Counted from the first letter of the stretch, positions 1 through 8,422 are shown. The stretch is DNA of 64,000 nt from Pseudomonas veronii (GCF_001439695.1 NZ_JYLL01000016.1:1-64000); one strand, 5' to 3'. The notes: generated by a model from the letters alone, not told the origin. Numbers and translations: made by a program.

Positions 1-1
1 G

Positions 2-109
2 GTGGGGTATCAGCACGAATTGTTTTACGGGCAAAAATGGCTGCCGCGCTCGTTCCAGCCGGGCCGCCCGGTCGCGTTATATGTGGCTGCTCGCCATATT
101 TTCGGGTAG
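2..109 (+). CDS. C-terminal end of an unidentified protein, cut by the window edge
   Basis: An open frame runs in from the left edge and stops at TAG 107-109, giving the last 35 residues of a protein. The tail has alternating hydrophobic residues (VALYVAARHIF) before a final Gly, loosely like the last beta strand of an outer-membrane barrel such as a TonB-dependent receptor. That reading is an inference from pattern only. It converges on the sensor kinase at 230-1645. An inverted repeat (AGGGCTGCC at 108-116, GGCAGCCCT at 155-163) starts at its stop codon. Confidence 0.4.
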   Translation: MGYQHELFYGQKWLPRSFQPGRPVALYVAARHIFG

Positions 110-229
110 GGCTGCCTTCCCCTCTAGACGTCGAGCTAAAGACCAAAACAATACGGCAGCCCTCAGGCATTAAAGCTTTCAAGTAAAAAAGAGAGCTCTT
201 CTAAAATCGGCCCCCTCCATATACGGGAC

Positions 230-1645
230 CTAGGCTGCGCCCATTTGCGTTTGCTTCATTTGGGTGTCGGGAAAGTTGAGGTGAAACCAGGTAAAATTCT
301 GATCAGTCACTTCTACGCTCGCAGAACCCTGATGCAATCCCATAATTGACTGTACTATAGCTAGGCCCAGACCCGTACCACCTTCATTTCGTGCTCGGCT
401 TTTGTCTACACGGTAGAACCGCTCGAACAAATGCACCTGGTGTTCCTTGGCGATTCCGCGCCCCGGGTTACCAACACTCAAGGTAGTTCCGTTAGCACCG
501 CGTTGAACTTTCACGTAAACCGTCCGGCCTCTTGGGCAGTAGCGAATCGCGTTCGAGACAAGGTTCGAGATGGCTCGTTGAATCATTATCTGATTGCCAC
601 GCACCACGCCATTTCCTGTGAGCTGGAGTTGTATTTCGCCTTCTTCGGCCGTAATGCTGAAGAGGTCGCAGACCCGCTGAATTTCGTCGAGCAAACAGAC
701 ATTTTCGAATTCTACCATTGACGCGGGGTGGCTGACCTGGGCTAGAAATAGCATGTCGGAAACCATTCGACTCATGCGGTCCAACTCTTCCGTGCACGAC
801 TCCAAGACTTCTCGGTACTCAGGAAGAGACCTTTCCCGGGTCAGCGCAACCTGAGCCTTACCCATGAGATTGGACAAAGGTGCACGCAGTTCGTGAGCAA
901 GATCGTCCGAGAACTGCGATAGCTGCTGAACCCCATCATCTAGACGCATCAGCATGATATTGATTCCATCGCCGAGCTTCTTCAGTTCTGCCGGCATCCC
1001 CTTCGTTGGTAGGCGATGATCAAGGCTCTCGGTGGAAATTTTCGAGGCAATCCTCAAGAACTTGGTCAGAGGCAGTAGTCCTCTGCGCACAGTCCACCAT
1101 CCAATGGCCAAGATCAGCAAGAGAATAAGAGGCGAGACCATCAGCGCCCAGGTTAGCAATGCATCGAGCAGGGCTTGGTTGGCTGACTGGTCCATGGTCA
1201 TGAACACACTAACTTCGGTTCCATCGCCTAGATTCATTACTCGCGAAGCGCTAAGTAGCGGGCGACCCGTGGAGTCACGCCACTCGTGCTGTTTAACCTG
1301 CTCGGTTGGCTTGAACTTGTGCACTTCCAGGTTGACTGCCTTCGAACCTATTGAGAGCAGTGGAGTTTGCGTTTGTCCTGACTCAAAGATGCTGACGTAC
1401 AGATTATTGTGCCCCATGACCAAGTCAACTAGCTGGTGCGCGTCTGGATTGACATCAGCGATACTAGTGATAGCGGATAGGTTGTGAGTCATACCCGCCA
1501 TTTTCACTTCGAGGTCCATTCGGGAGTTTCTCTCGAGAGCTTGGCTCACCATCACATACCCAAAGGTGGCGAAAAGGAGGAGCAGCGCTGCGCTCATCAA
1601 ACCGACTTTGAATCCCAGCTTCACAGCCAGACTGAACGGCCTCAT
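230..1645 (-). CDS. Heavy-metal-type sensor histidine kinase (CusS/CopS/IrlS-like)
   Basis: Membrane sensor kinase of 471 residues, the normal length for heavy-metal sensor kinases. A first membrane segment lies at about 10-33, a periplasmic sensor region at about 34-160, a second membrane segment at about 162-186, then a HAMP linker and the phospho-acceptor His251 in the H-box LAHELRAPLSN. The ATPase domain shows an N-box (NLVSNAIRYCPRG) and glycine boxes NPGRGI and GGTGLGLAIV. It overlaps its regulator gene by 4 bp (ATGA, 1642-1645), so the two are translationally coupled. The inducing ligand cannot be read from sequence. The nearby CDF transporter suggests a divalent metal, but CusS/CopS-type kinases usually sense copper or silver. 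Confidence 0.9.
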   Translation of the reverse strand: MRPFSLAVKLGFKVGLMSAALLLLFATFGYVMVSQALERNSRMDLEVKMAGMTHNLSAITSIADVNPDAHQLVDLVMGHNNLYVSIFESGQTQTPLLSIGSKAVNLEVHKFKPTEQVKQHEWRDSTGRPLLSASRVMNLGDGTEVSVFMTMDQSANQALLDALLTWALMVSPLILLLILAIGWWTVRRGLLPLTKFLRIASKISTESLDHRLPTKGMPAELKKLGDGINIMLMRLDDGVQQLSQFSDDLAHELRAPLSNLMGKAQVALTRERSLPEYREVLESCTEELDRMSRMVSDMLFLAQVSHPASMVEFENVCLLDEIQRVCDLFSITAEEGEIQLQLTGNGVVRGNQIMIQRAISNLVSNAIRYCPRGRTVYVKVQRGANGTTLSVGNPGRGIAKEHQVHLFERFYRVDKSRARNEGGTGLGLAIVQSIMGLHQGSASVEVTDQNFTWFHLNFPDTQMKQTQMGAA

Positions 1646-2316
1646 GCGCGCTCCTCCAGAACGTACCCTATGCCTCGAAGTTTATGTATGAGCTTGGTCT
1701 CAAATGGATCATCGATCTTCGAGCGTAATCGCCGGATAGAGACGTCAATAACGTTATTATCGCAGTCAAAGTTCATGTCCCATATCAGCCAGATGCTCTG
1801 AGAGCGTGTAAGTGCTTTGCCAGCTCGACTAATGAGAAGGTGCAGGAGAGCAAATTTCTTGGTGTTGAGGTCTATGCGTGTAGATCCACGGAACACCCGA
1901 TGGCGCACAGAGTCGAGCTCTACATCCGAAATTCTCAGCGCGTTTTTCTCAAAAAGCTCGTCGCCACGTCTTTGCAGCGAGCGCATGCGAGCAAGCAGCT
2001 CGGGAAACTCGAAGGGCTTGACGAGGTAGTCATCTGCGCCACCGTCCAAACCCTTGAGCTTGTCGTTGGTTCGTCCCCAGGCAGTCAGCATAATGACGCG
2101 GACCCGGCTGGTTTCTCTAATGACTTCCAAAAGGTCCAAGCCATTGATGTCAGGGAGGTTCACATCGAGAAGCAGAAACGAATAAATATTAGTATTGAAT
2201 AAGTGAGCGGCATCAACACCATTGTTTGCTATATTTACGATGTACCCGCTTTCAGAAAGGCCCTGCTGAAGGTATTCTACGTTTTTGGTTTCGTCTTCCA
2301 CAACTAGAACGCGCAT
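1642..2316 (-). CDS. OmpR-family response regulator, heavy-metal type (CusR/CopR-like)
   Basis: Response regulator of 224 residues and partner of the downstream kinase. The receiver domain has acidic residues E7/D8, phospho-acceptor Asp51 (LLLDVNLPD) and the conserved Lys in LVKPFEFPE. The C-terminal half is a winged-helix OmpR/PhoB DNA-binding domain ending in LRGIGYVLEE. It is first in a two-gene minus-strand operon, and the 486-bp gap upstream presumably holds its promoter. The target genes are not visible. The CDF transporter upstream on the same strand is a candidate. Confidence 0.9.
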   Translation of the reverse strand: MRVLVVEDETKNVEYLQQGLSESGYIVNIANNGVDAAHLFNTNIYSFLLLDVNLPDINGLDLLEVIRETSRVRVIMLTAWGRTNDKLKGLDGGADDYLVKPFEFPELLARMRSLQRRGDELFEKNALRISDVELDSVRHRVFRGSTRIDLNTKKFALLHLLISRAGKALTRSQSIWLIWDMNFDCDNNVIDVSIRRLRSKIDDPFETKLIHKLRGIGYVLEERA

Positions 2317-2802
2317 AACTTATCTCAGGATGTGAGTAAAATAATAGTCCAATCGGCCGCCAGTGTGGTTATACGCTGATTGGTAGTACTGCTGTGTGCT
2401 TGGTGTTTAATTTCATTATTTATTTTCATGCGCATTACATTAACTCAATAATAACTGATCCTAGCGCGAATTGGCTAAATGCGCGTAAGCTTTGCAAATT
2501 TGTAATTTTTGCGCAATATTATTGATAGTTATGATAAATTGATTGTTTGGAATAATCGAGAATCTGTCAATGGTAAGGTTTTTAAGGCCAAAGCTGGCGG
2601 ATGCCTTCAGTGCGCGTAGCAGGCGAATCTGCCTGAAGGCTCCTTTAATATTGGCCGCCGGTCAACTCGATTAGTCGTTAAATTTAGAGGTGGCAGTAAT
2701 GCATATTTAAAAGCGCGTATAGTCTTGGGGAACGCATCTTAAGTCGATTTTTCTTAGGGCTTCTGCCTGCAAATACAACAATTAGCGTCATCAAAAAAAC
2801 GA
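2317..2802. other. 486-bp AT-rich intergenic region with one hairpin
   Basis: No gene is supported here. The part nearest the regulator start (2317-2560) is AT-rich, as expected for a promoter reading leftward, and includes a TTGACA-like hexamer on the minus strand near 2566-2571. At 2603-2640 an 8-bp inverted repeat (GCCTTCAG / CTGAAGGC) encloses a second short stem and could terminate the transporter transcript. No metal-regulator box could be assigned with confidence. Confidence 0.4.
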
Positions 2803-3745
2803 CTAGTGTGAAGGCTTCGGAGCATTATCATGAAAGGCTGCTTGCTCCATTTGAATCGTGCAGTGATGAATTTCGAACGATTTACTCACCGCGTCAATGA
2901 CTGATGCGAGAATAACATCTCGATTTAATGAATCTCGCACGACTACGTGCGACGTCAGGATATTGCGGCCACTACTTAGAGCCCAAACATGCAGATCATG
3001 GACCTCCATGACCCCATCTACTCCAAGTATCAGGGACTCTATTTCCGCAATATTGAGATTGTCGGGTACCCCTTCCATAAGTACCCCCCAAGCTTTCGCG
3101 CAACAACTGCCAAGTACGTGGAAACACCCATATACCGATTGCTACGGCGACAATCGTATCGACCCAGCTCCAACCTGTAAATCGGATGACAAGTGCCGCT
3201 ATGATCACGCCCAATGAACCAAGCATGTCGCTCCAGACTTCAAGATAGGCTCCCTTGAGATTCAGACTTTCACTGCTGGCAGAGGAGAGCAGACGCATCG
3301 ATATCAGGTTCACAAAAAGACCCCCAATTGCGATCCACATCATCGCACCGGTAGCAATCTCCGACGGTACTAGCAAGCGCTGATACGCCTCGTACAAAAT
3401 GTAGGCAGCGACCATAAAGAGTAATAAGGCATTGAACGTTGAGGCTAGGATCTCTATGCGAGCATATCCAAAAGTCCGTTTCTGGTCCGCTGGCCGCTTG
3501 GCTATTTGGAGAGCAATCAGTGAAATTGCCAGAGCAGCAGTATCTGTGAGCATATGTGATGCATCAGACAGCAGGGCTAGGCTGCCGGTAACGCATGCTC
3601 CGATAACCTCCGCAATCATAAAAATACCAGTCAGGGCAAGCGCCATGAGTAGTTTTTTCTGGTGTCCTTCACGTAGAGCGGCACCGCCATGAGCGTGATT
3701 GGATCCCACATGCTTCTCCTTGCCTAATGTAGTGGTTGGCTTCAA
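2803..3745 (-). pseudogene. czcD: Cation diffusion facilitator (CzcD-like), interrupted by a +1 frameshift
   Basis: A CDF metal/proton antiporter in two frames. The first part (ATG at 3745) has a His-containing N-terminus, about six membrane helices and the metal-site motif LLSDASHMLTD. It reads correctly to TWQLLRESL and then leaves frame. The correct continuation (EGVPDNLNIAEIE, then the cytoplasmic domain with VHDLHVWALSSG) is in the next frame down to 2803. The break falls in a run of six C on the plus strand at 3084-3089, and removing one base restores a protein of about 313 residues, the usual CzcD length. It may be a true mutation, a phase-variable tract or a sequence error. Substrates in this family are usually Zn, Cd or Co. 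Confidence 0.85.
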
Positions 3746-4563
3746 TCTAGATTCTCATCGCTACAAACAAAAACACAAATATGGATCCTACCTTTCAGAA
3801 CGGCTAATAAAACTCATTTAAACTAATTGTAGTTTAGGATGAAAGTATGTTGTTGGTATGCGATTTTTTGCAGACCTGCGTCTCCTCTAGCCGGCGATAC
3901 GGTGCTAGTCAACAGCCTACTTTGACACGGCTCAAAAAAAGAAGGTTCCGCTGGGATTGTGTCAGAATTGTAATTCTGCTGTAGCTATCTCGTTATCCGT
4001 CGTCAAAAATAATACGGCTAGCTAAAAATTTACGCTACGTAGCGGTGTCGCTAAGCACAGACACGAAATTACCTCAAACTCCTCGCAACGCTGCTGAGTA
4101 ACATAATTACCTAGTTTTTTAACGCCGGCCGCGGTCAATATTTTCATCGCAAATTCTGATTCCTTAATCACTGAACTATCTCGTAAGGAAGAAACCGCGG
4201 GTTTTGAAATGATGCTCGGCGATACGGAGCTCGAGAGTGCCGTTCGATGTGAGGGGTTAGGTCGATGACACCGTTGAGATGCGGAACGGACTGAGGCTTA
4301 ACCATTAACACCGATTGTCGAAAGTGGTCGTCGCTACCGACCCAAAAGGGGCGAATGGCGGTAATTTGGATGCCGCTAGACGCTGGCATCGTGTGCCGAT
4401 TACCGACAGCGTAACCTTTCATTCTTGAAGAGTCGTATTTACCTGAGTCAAGCGACATGCGTGCTCACCCCAGATCGCAGCGGCTTTGCGACACGCTTGA
4501 TTCATTCGCACACCTAGCCAGGTAGCAACTTGAATATTGGTTGTGGGTGAGGAGGTTATTGAA
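3746..4563. other. 818-bp intergenic region without a supported gene
   Basis: It separates the minus-strand transporter from the plus-strand oxidoreductase. An inverted repeat TAAACT-aattgt-AGTTTA at 3819-3836 lies about 75 bp upstream of the transporter start and could be an operator. The rest is AT-rich to about 4140 and contains only short unsupported reading frames. It may be decayed cargo. Confidence 0.4.
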
Positions 4564-5298
4564 GTGAAAATCGGAGTTAGCGGCGCCGGCAATATTGGGG
4601 CTACCCTTGCCCGCAAGCTCGTCGCGTGCGGCCATGAAGTTAAGCTGGCAAATTCGAAAGGCCCCGAAAGCCTTCAAAACCTGGTCAGTGAAATCGGCGC
4701 ACACGCTGTGACCAAGGAAGAGGCAGTGTCCGAGGTAGGCGTTGTGATCCTCTCGATACCCTTCCCAAAATATCCAGATCTCAAACAGACGTTAAAGAAT
4801 GTCCCCGAGAAAGTCGTTGTCATTGACACGTCCAATTACTATCCGGGACGCGACGGGGCAATCATAGAAGTTGACGACGGCAAGCCCGTGAACGTTTGGG
4901 TAAGCGAGCAGTTTAGCCGCCCGGTCATTAAGGCTTGGAACGCCGTCCTTGCAGCGACTCTTGCCGACAATCGGCAACCAACTGGATCTTCGACACGCAT
5001 TGGCTTACATGTAGCAGGGGATGACACTCATGCAGAGGCCGTCGCGCAGGATCTCGTTGAGGATACGGGCTTTATCGCGCTTGCCGCTGGTAGCCTTGAA
5101 GATTCGTGGCGTCAGCAACCAGGAACACCAGCCTACTGCACCGAGCTAACATTGCCGGAGCTGAAGATGGCGCTGGAGGCGGCAGACAAGGTACGGGCAC
5201 CTCAAAACCGAGACGCACTTATCGCAAAATTTATGGTTCCCGGCAGTCAGTTTACAGATGAGCAAATTGTTGCCACAAATCGCGCTAGGACGGCCTGA
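4564..5298 (+). CDS. NADP-dependent oxidoreductase of the F420-reductase-like family
   Basis: Rossmann-fold protein of 244 residues. The N-terminus has the nucleotide-binding pattern GVSGAGNIGATLARKL, followed by ILSIPFPKY and VVIDTSNYYPGRDG, as in proteins matching the NADP/F420 oxidoreductase fold (PF03807). GTG at 4564 is chosen because GAGGAGG lies 8 bases upstream (4549-4555). An earlier in-frame TTG at 4537 has no ribosome site. Family members in bacteria that lack F420 are generally annotated as NADPH-binding oxidoreductases of unknown substrate. The gene stands alone and is followed by a hairpin at 5306-5340. Confidence 0.7.
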   Translation: MKIGVSGAGNIGATLARKLVACGHEVKLANSKGPESLQNLVSEIGAHAVTKEEAVSEVGVVILSIPFPKYPDLKQTLKNVPEKVVVIDTSNYYPGRDGAIIEVDDGKPVNVWVSEQFSRPVIKAWNAVLAATLADNRQPTGSSTRIGLHVAGDDTHAEAVAQDLVEDTGFIALAAGSLEDSWRQQPGTPAYCTELTLPELKMALEAADKVRAPQNRDALIAKFMVPGSQFTDEQIVATNRARTA

Positions 5299-5305
5299 CT
5301 ACCGG

Positions 5306-5340
5306 ATTAGGCGGGATTCTTTGCTAGAATTTCGCCTAAT
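5306..5340 (+). terminator. Hairpin after the oxidoreductase gene
   Basis: ATTAGGCG (5306-5313) pairs with CGCCTAAT (5333-5340), and inside it ATTCT (5316-5320) pairs with AGAAT (5326-5330). It starts 8 bp after the stop codon. There is no long U-run, so it may be a weak terminator or a 3'-end stabiliser. Confidence 0.45.
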
Positions 5341-5616
5341 TGATCTAGTCGCTAAACTCATCTCTTTACGTAAACAGGGCACTGCAGACGCGTGCCTAAC
5401 TCAGCGTCTGGATGAGGCCGCGAATTTCCTAACCTGTCCTGTATCGCGGCCTAGGCCACGTCACGTTGTTCAAGCATCCGCTCAATCTCAGCGCCAGCTA
5501 AAGCGTCGCAAGCGTGCGGCGTGGTCTACTACCGATCTCAACTATTAAGGCGTTGGCGTCAGGAAGGCGTGTTTACCGGACGCTTACCTTCAAGGAATTC
5601 CGGGCAACACAGAAAC

Positions 5617-5679
5617 AAGAACGCCGATTTGATTGATGATGTTCGTGCGAGCAAACACATCTAACAAACCGGCGTTCTT
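5617..5679. repeat. 15-bp inverted repeat before a transposase remnant
   Basis: AAGAACGCCGATTTG at 5617-5631 is the reverse complement, with one mismatch, of CAAACCGGCGTTCTT at 5665-5679. The ATG of a transposase-like reading frame starts at the next base. It could be the left end of an insertion element. Confidence 0.5.
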
Positions 5680-5807
5680 ATGTGCGATATTATACTTTTC
5701 TTCCTTTTTGGGAGGGCTTTTCTGTCGTTAACACAAAGCCTGATGGTGATGCCCTCCAGATCGATCTGACTCCCCGCGCCAAACTAGACCGTCTCGTTTT
5801 GAAATAG
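5680..5807 (+). pseudogene. Probable remnant of an ISL3-family transposase N-terminus
   Basis: ATG at 5680 opens MCDIILFF, and the neighbouring frame continues as LPFWEGFSVVNTKPDGDALQ followed by IDL and a stop at 5805-5807. Joined by one frame change this resembles the opening of ISL3-type transposases (PFWEGF followed by a short beta-rich segment). The zinc-binding and catalytic regions are absent. The remnant overlaps the 3' end of the small minus-strand gene at 5784-6008. The family assignment is from memory and tentative. Confidence 0.4.
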
Positions 5808-6008
5808 TGGGCTGTGCCCAGTGAGAAAGATTTGCCCCAGGTATTTGGGGCGAAGGGCAACGGCGCCATCGGCTTGTTCTGCCGTCATTTCGAGCTCCTC
5901 TACGAAGAAGTCCCAAAGCTCCTCATTCGTCGATACCTCGTTATTGGCGAGCTGATCTTCGATGTTTTCAAGGATTTGTTGGGTCAGGTTATTGAAGATT
6001 AGATTCAT
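5784..6008 (-). CDS. Small acidic ICE protein of unknown function
   Basis: A 74-residue acidic, helix-rich protein (NLTQQILENIEDQLANNEV, then EELEMTAEQADGAVALRPKY). I do not recognise a named family. ATG at 6008 is preceded by CAGGAG at good spacing, and a longer upstream frame has no site. It is the last of a run of small minus-strand ICE genes. Its final residues lie inside the transposase-like remnant at 5680-5807, so the natural C-terminus may have been replaced by that insertion. Confidence 0.55.
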   Translation of the reverse strand: MNLIFNNLTQQILENIEDQLANNEVSTNEELWDFFVEELEMTAEQADGAVALRPKYLGQIFLTGHSPLFQNETV

Positions 6009-6045
6009 GTGCTGCTCCTGTTGAGTCGAGGAGCGCCCAGGAGGG
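6009..6045 (-). promoter_or_regulatory. Leader with Shine-Dalgarno-sequestering stem (copy F, weakest)
   Basis: In minus-strand RNA, GCTCCT (plus-strand 6029-6034) can pair with the AGGAGC containing the Shine-Dalgarno (6014-6019), and a CCC/GGG pair lies just upstream (6043-6045 and 6036-6038). This follows the order of parts in leaders A to E but lacks their strong first hairpin. Confidence 0.35.
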
Positions 6046-6091
6046 AGCCTCTCATGAATGTGCCGATTGGCTTGGCGTATCGCCGGCATCG

Positions 6092-6697
6092 TTAGGTATT
6101 GGAGATATTCCATACCTGCAGTTTGAAGTTGTGTAAATAGCCGAGCTCCGAGAGCCGACTGCACTGTTGGCGTAGTTGCTGACGATCAACAGTTGTGTCC
6201 AGCCTGACTGTATAGCTTAGAGGCCAGATTGTGCCGAACAACTCGGCATCTGCCTCGAGGTCGTTGGTTGCGCCGGTCGGGGTCATCCCGAACGGGGCAT
6301 CCTCTTTTGATACCTGTTTATTGGTGGCCGGTAGGGCGGGCGGATTATTACGCTGCACAGGCTTGGAGAGGTTGGAAGAAGACTCTTCATCCATAGGGTC
6401 AGGCTCGTTTGGCGAGAGCCTGGCGGCGTCTTCTGGTGTCAGATTGTCGACGTCGTCGAGGCTCATGCTTTCCAGCCTTGCACGGATCTCAACGATCAGG
6501 CGGCCTGCTGTGGAGTAATACGAAGGACGGATCTCCGTTATCAGAAAGTCGCCTCGGTATTTGCCTTCATCGTACTGATCGAGGAGTGCGTCTTTGATCA
6601 CGAACTCACCGATAGAGGTCGAAAGCCGTCCGACGTTGAATTCGCCATTACGGCCGCTGATGGTACGGATGGCCAGTTGGCCGGGGATGTTGATCAT
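6092..6697 (-). CDS. DUF3275 family ICE protein
   Basis: A 201-residue soluble protein. The N-terminal half (INIPGQLAIRTISGRNGEFN, then VGRLSTSIGEFVIKD) looks like a compact beta domain. A Pro/Asn/acidic linker at about 95-140 leads to a second domain (LFGTIWPLSYTVRLDTTVDR). This arrangement matches, as I recall it, DUF3275 proteins that sit near the STY4534 gene in PFGI-1-class ICEs. ATG at 6697 has GGAG upstream. A strong minus-strand terminator at 6725-6752 separates it from the previous gene, so it needs its own promoter or readthrough. No enzymatic role is known to me. Confidence 0.65.
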   Translation of the reverse strand: MINIPGQLAIRTISGRNGEFNVGRLSTSIGEFVIKDALLDQYDEGKYRGDFLITEIRPSYYSTAGRLIVEIRARLESMSLDDVDNLTPEDAARLSPNEPDPMDEESSSNLSKPVQRNNPPALPATNKQVSKEDAPFGMTPTGATNDLEADAELFGTIWPLSYTVRLDTTVDRQQLRQQCSRLSELGYLHNFKLQVWNISNT

Positions 6698-6724
6698 GGG
6701 CAGCTCCACACTGCTACGAATGAA

Positions 6725-6752
6725 AAAAGCCCGACAGGTGTCGGGCTTTGGG
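6725..6752 (-). terminator. Rho-independent terminator, minus strand
   Basis: GCCCGAC-aggt-GTCGGGC with a run of six T on the minus-strand side. It lies just after the 6775-7110 gene. Confidence 0.85.
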
Positions 6753-6774
6753 CAGTGCTGTGATTGTCGAAGGA

Positions 6775-7110
6775 TTACGGGCAAGAAGTATGAGTTTCTT
6801 CCTTGAGTGAGATGTACAGATAGAAAACGCCTGGCGGTGATTCTATACGGTCAAGTTTTAGGTCCAGCCAGACTCGATCAGTGCTATTGCCGGCAGGCAA
6901 TAAACGATAGAGGCCGAAATGGATCTGTGTGCTGTCAGGTTGCAAGTGCAGTTCTCGGTAGGCCTCCAGGACAACTTCGCCCAGTCGCTCACTGACAACA
7001 CTTGCATCCTGAGGGTTTTCAATATGCACCGCTTCCTGCCAGGCCCGGGGTGTTAAAACGACCGGGAGCTTGAGCAGGTCAGACGACACGAGGTTAGTGG
7101 TGCTTTGCAT
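6775..7110 (-). CDS. Conserved small ICE protein, function unknown
   Basis: A 111-residue protein with no membrane segment. Its centre (EVVLEAYRELHLQPDSTQIH, then VWLDLKLDRIESPPGVFYLY) suggests an alpha/beta fold. I cannot assign a family. The ATG at 7110 follows a leader (7111-7164) of the same plan as those of three or four neighbouring genes, implying shared post-transcriptional control. The stop is followed by a terminator at 6725-6752, making this the end of a transcription unit. Confidence 0.6.
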   Translation of the reverse strand: MQSTTNLVSSDLLKLPVVLTPRAWQEAVHIENPQDASVVSERLGEVVLEAYRELHLQPDSTQIHFGLYRLLPAGNSTDRVWLDLKLDRIESPPGVFYLYISLKEETHTSCP

Positions 7111-7164
7111 GTTTATCTCCAGGTGTGAGAAACCACCCGGCCCGTCCGGGAAGTGGTTTCCCGG
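7111..7164 (-). promoter_or_regulatory. Structured leader A: hairpin plus anti-Shine-Dalgarno segment
   Basis: Read on the minus strand: a 7-bp hairpin CCGGGAA-loop-TTCCCGG (plus 7146-7164), then a CGGG segment that can compete for the hairpin's CCCG, then GTTTCTC, which can pair with the ribosome-site region GAGATAAAC with a 2-base bulge. It ends at ATG 7110. Confidence 0.6.
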
Positions 7165-7184
7165 TTAGGTATGTTTTGGTTATG

Positions 7185-7682
7185 TCAGGACCAGCACACG
7201 TGGCGTTGTGTCCAGAGGTTGAGGTCAAAAGCTTGTTTCGCGGCATATTCGCTGCGGTAGTATTCTTCGGACTCCCTTGATACCGGTTCAAACTCATCAG
7301 CGGTACCAATGTAATAGCCCGCAGCGCTCTTCAGTATTTGGAGGGGGTACTCGATACCGCACTCGGCGAATGCAAGTTTCCCGTATGCAAAATCCGACAC
7401 AATGTATGGTTCCGGTGTTATTAGCTGCTGCTGGTCTTCTTCAGTAAAGCGTGACCAACCGCCACCATTAATGGCCGCGTTCACTCCTTCGCCCCAAGCT
7501 CGACTGAGCGCAGGAACGGTTTTGAACAGCTCGGGTACGATCGGCTGGCCGGCGCGGTACGCGTCGGCACCCAGAATATGAGCCTCGATCTCAGCCTCAT
7601 ATTGGGTAATCTCGTCGCCATAGATTTCCGCTTTTGCATAAGCAACGCGTATATCGAGAGATTGCGTAAATAACGTGTTCAT
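7185..7682 (-). CDS. ICE protein of unknown function
   Basis: A 165-residue acidic protein. The N-terminal part includes YAKAEIYGDEITQYEAEIEA and the C-terminus ends FDLNLWTQRHVCWS. I do not recognise the family. The DLNLW stretch recurs near the C-terminus of the 8979-9278 gene, suggesting shared ancestry of the tails or a common short motif. ATG at 7682 is used because GGAG lies upstream inside the leader at 7683-7737. An upstream in-frame extension crosses the terminator at 7757-7777 and is not credible. Confidence 0.6.
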   Translation of the reverse strand: MNTLFTQSLDIRVAYAKAEIYGDEITQYEAEIEAHILGADAYRAGQPIVPELFKTVPALSRAWGEGVNAAINGGGWSRFTEEDQQQLITPEPYIVSDFAYGKLAFAECGIEYPLQILKSAAGYYIGTADEFEPVSRESEEYYRSEYAAKQAFDLNLWTQRHVCWS

Positions 7683-7737
7683 AAAGGTGAGTCTCCAACG
7701 GACGAGAATCACCGTGCCCGGAAGGGAGGTGTTCCCT
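7683..7737 (-). promoter_or_regulatory. Structured leader B: hairpin plus anti-Shine-Dalgarno segment
   Basis: Minus-strand RNA: 5-bp hairpin AGGGA-loop-TCCCT (plus 7723-7737), then CCGGG, then GGTGATTCTC (plus 7704-7713), which pairs with GAGACTCACC (plus 7686-7695) through 9 pairs and one mismatch. The paired segment includes the Shine-Dalgarno of the 7185-7682 gene. Confidence 0.65.
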
Positions 7738-7756
7738 GCGGACTTTGATAATAATG

Positions 7757-7777
7757 AAGGCACCCGAAGGGTGCCTT
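7757..7777 (-). terminator. Hairpin terminator after the STY4534 gene
   Basis: AAGGCACCC-gaa-GGGTGCCTT lies 14 bp beyond the stop codon of the 7791-8327 gene. An AT-rich stretch follows on the minus strand. Confidence 0.7.
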
Positions 7778-7790
7778 TCAACAAAGTGAA

Positions 7791-8327
7791 TCAAGATGCC
7801 GTACGCTGCTGTTTAGCGGGCGTTGGCTTGGATTGTTCCTCTGCTACTGGCTCGGATGCTTCTTCGCTTGCGAGCTGTGCTTCAGGTTCCGCTTCGCCGT
7901 CTTCAACAACTGGTTCTACTTCACGAGGCTTTGCTTCATAGACGGTTTGGCCATCCACCTTGATCCAGCCGATAAACAACAGGCGTCCCTTGAGGCTTGC
8001 TCCAGGTTGACCTTTTTTATCGCCTTTCTCGTAGGTAAATGCGTCGGTCCAGATATCACCGATGCGGAAGCTCACAAGGACCTTCTTTCCGGCTTCAACG
8101 GCTGCTTGGCTGCGACGAATCAGCTTTTCAGCTTCAGCGCCGACCACGTTGCAGTCGATATAGGAATACTCGGCATCATCCATCGAGCCGCGCAGAGCCG
8201 CAACGGTAACTGCCATGAATGGCTTACCTTTGCCGCGAGGTTTCACTTCACGGATACGGTTGAGATAACCGATACCAGTGGTGTGAAGGTCGAAGAATTT
8301 TGCTTCGTTGGATTGATTAGTGCTCAT
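7791..8327 (-). CDS. STY4534-family ICE replication-associated protein
   Basis: A 178-residue protein with an N-terminal domain (KFFDLHTTGIGYLNRIREVK, then GKPFMAVTVAALRGSMDDAEY and YIDCNVVG) and an acidic, Ala/Glu/Pro-rich low-complexity tail from about 140. This layout matches the STY4534 family (DUF3577) found in PFGI-1-class ICEs and annotated as a replication protein. The beta-rich domain resembles single-strand-binding folds, which is inference only. ATG at 8327 follows GGAGAATCACC. The leader (8328-8395) can fold to cover that site. A hairpin terminator follows. Confidence 0.75.
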   Translation of the reverse strand: MSTNQSNEAKFFDLHTTGIGYLNRIREVKPRGKGKPFMAVTVAALRGSMDDAEYSYIDCNVVGAEAEKLIRRSQAAVEAGKKVLVSFRIGDIWTDAFTYEKGDKKGQPGASLKGRLLFIGWIKVDGQTVYEAKPREVEPVVEDGEAEPEAQLASEEASEPVAEEQSKPTPAKQQRTAS

Positions 8328-8395
8328 GGTGATTCTCCAGTTTCGAAATAACAGAAAGCGGAGAAACACTTCGCCCTAGGGGGAAAGTATTCCCC
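8328..8395 (-). promoter_or_regulatory. Structured leader C: hairpin plus anti-Shine-Dalgarno segment
   Basis: Minus-strand RNA: perfect hairpin GGGGAA-tact-TTCCCC (plus 8380-8395), then GGG (plus 8374-8376), then GTGTTTCTCC (plus 8360-8369), which pairs 9 of 10 with GGAGAATCAC (plus 8329-8338), the Shine-Dalgarno of the STY4534 gene. Confidence 0.7.
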
Positions 8396-8422
8396 GCGAG
8401 GGTGGGTGGAGCTTAAGGTTGT

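Noticed and set aside
4168-4458. 96-residue minus-strand frame
   Set aside because: No recognisable fold, family or Shine-Dalgarno in a region that looks decayed. Kept only as part of the intergenic entry.
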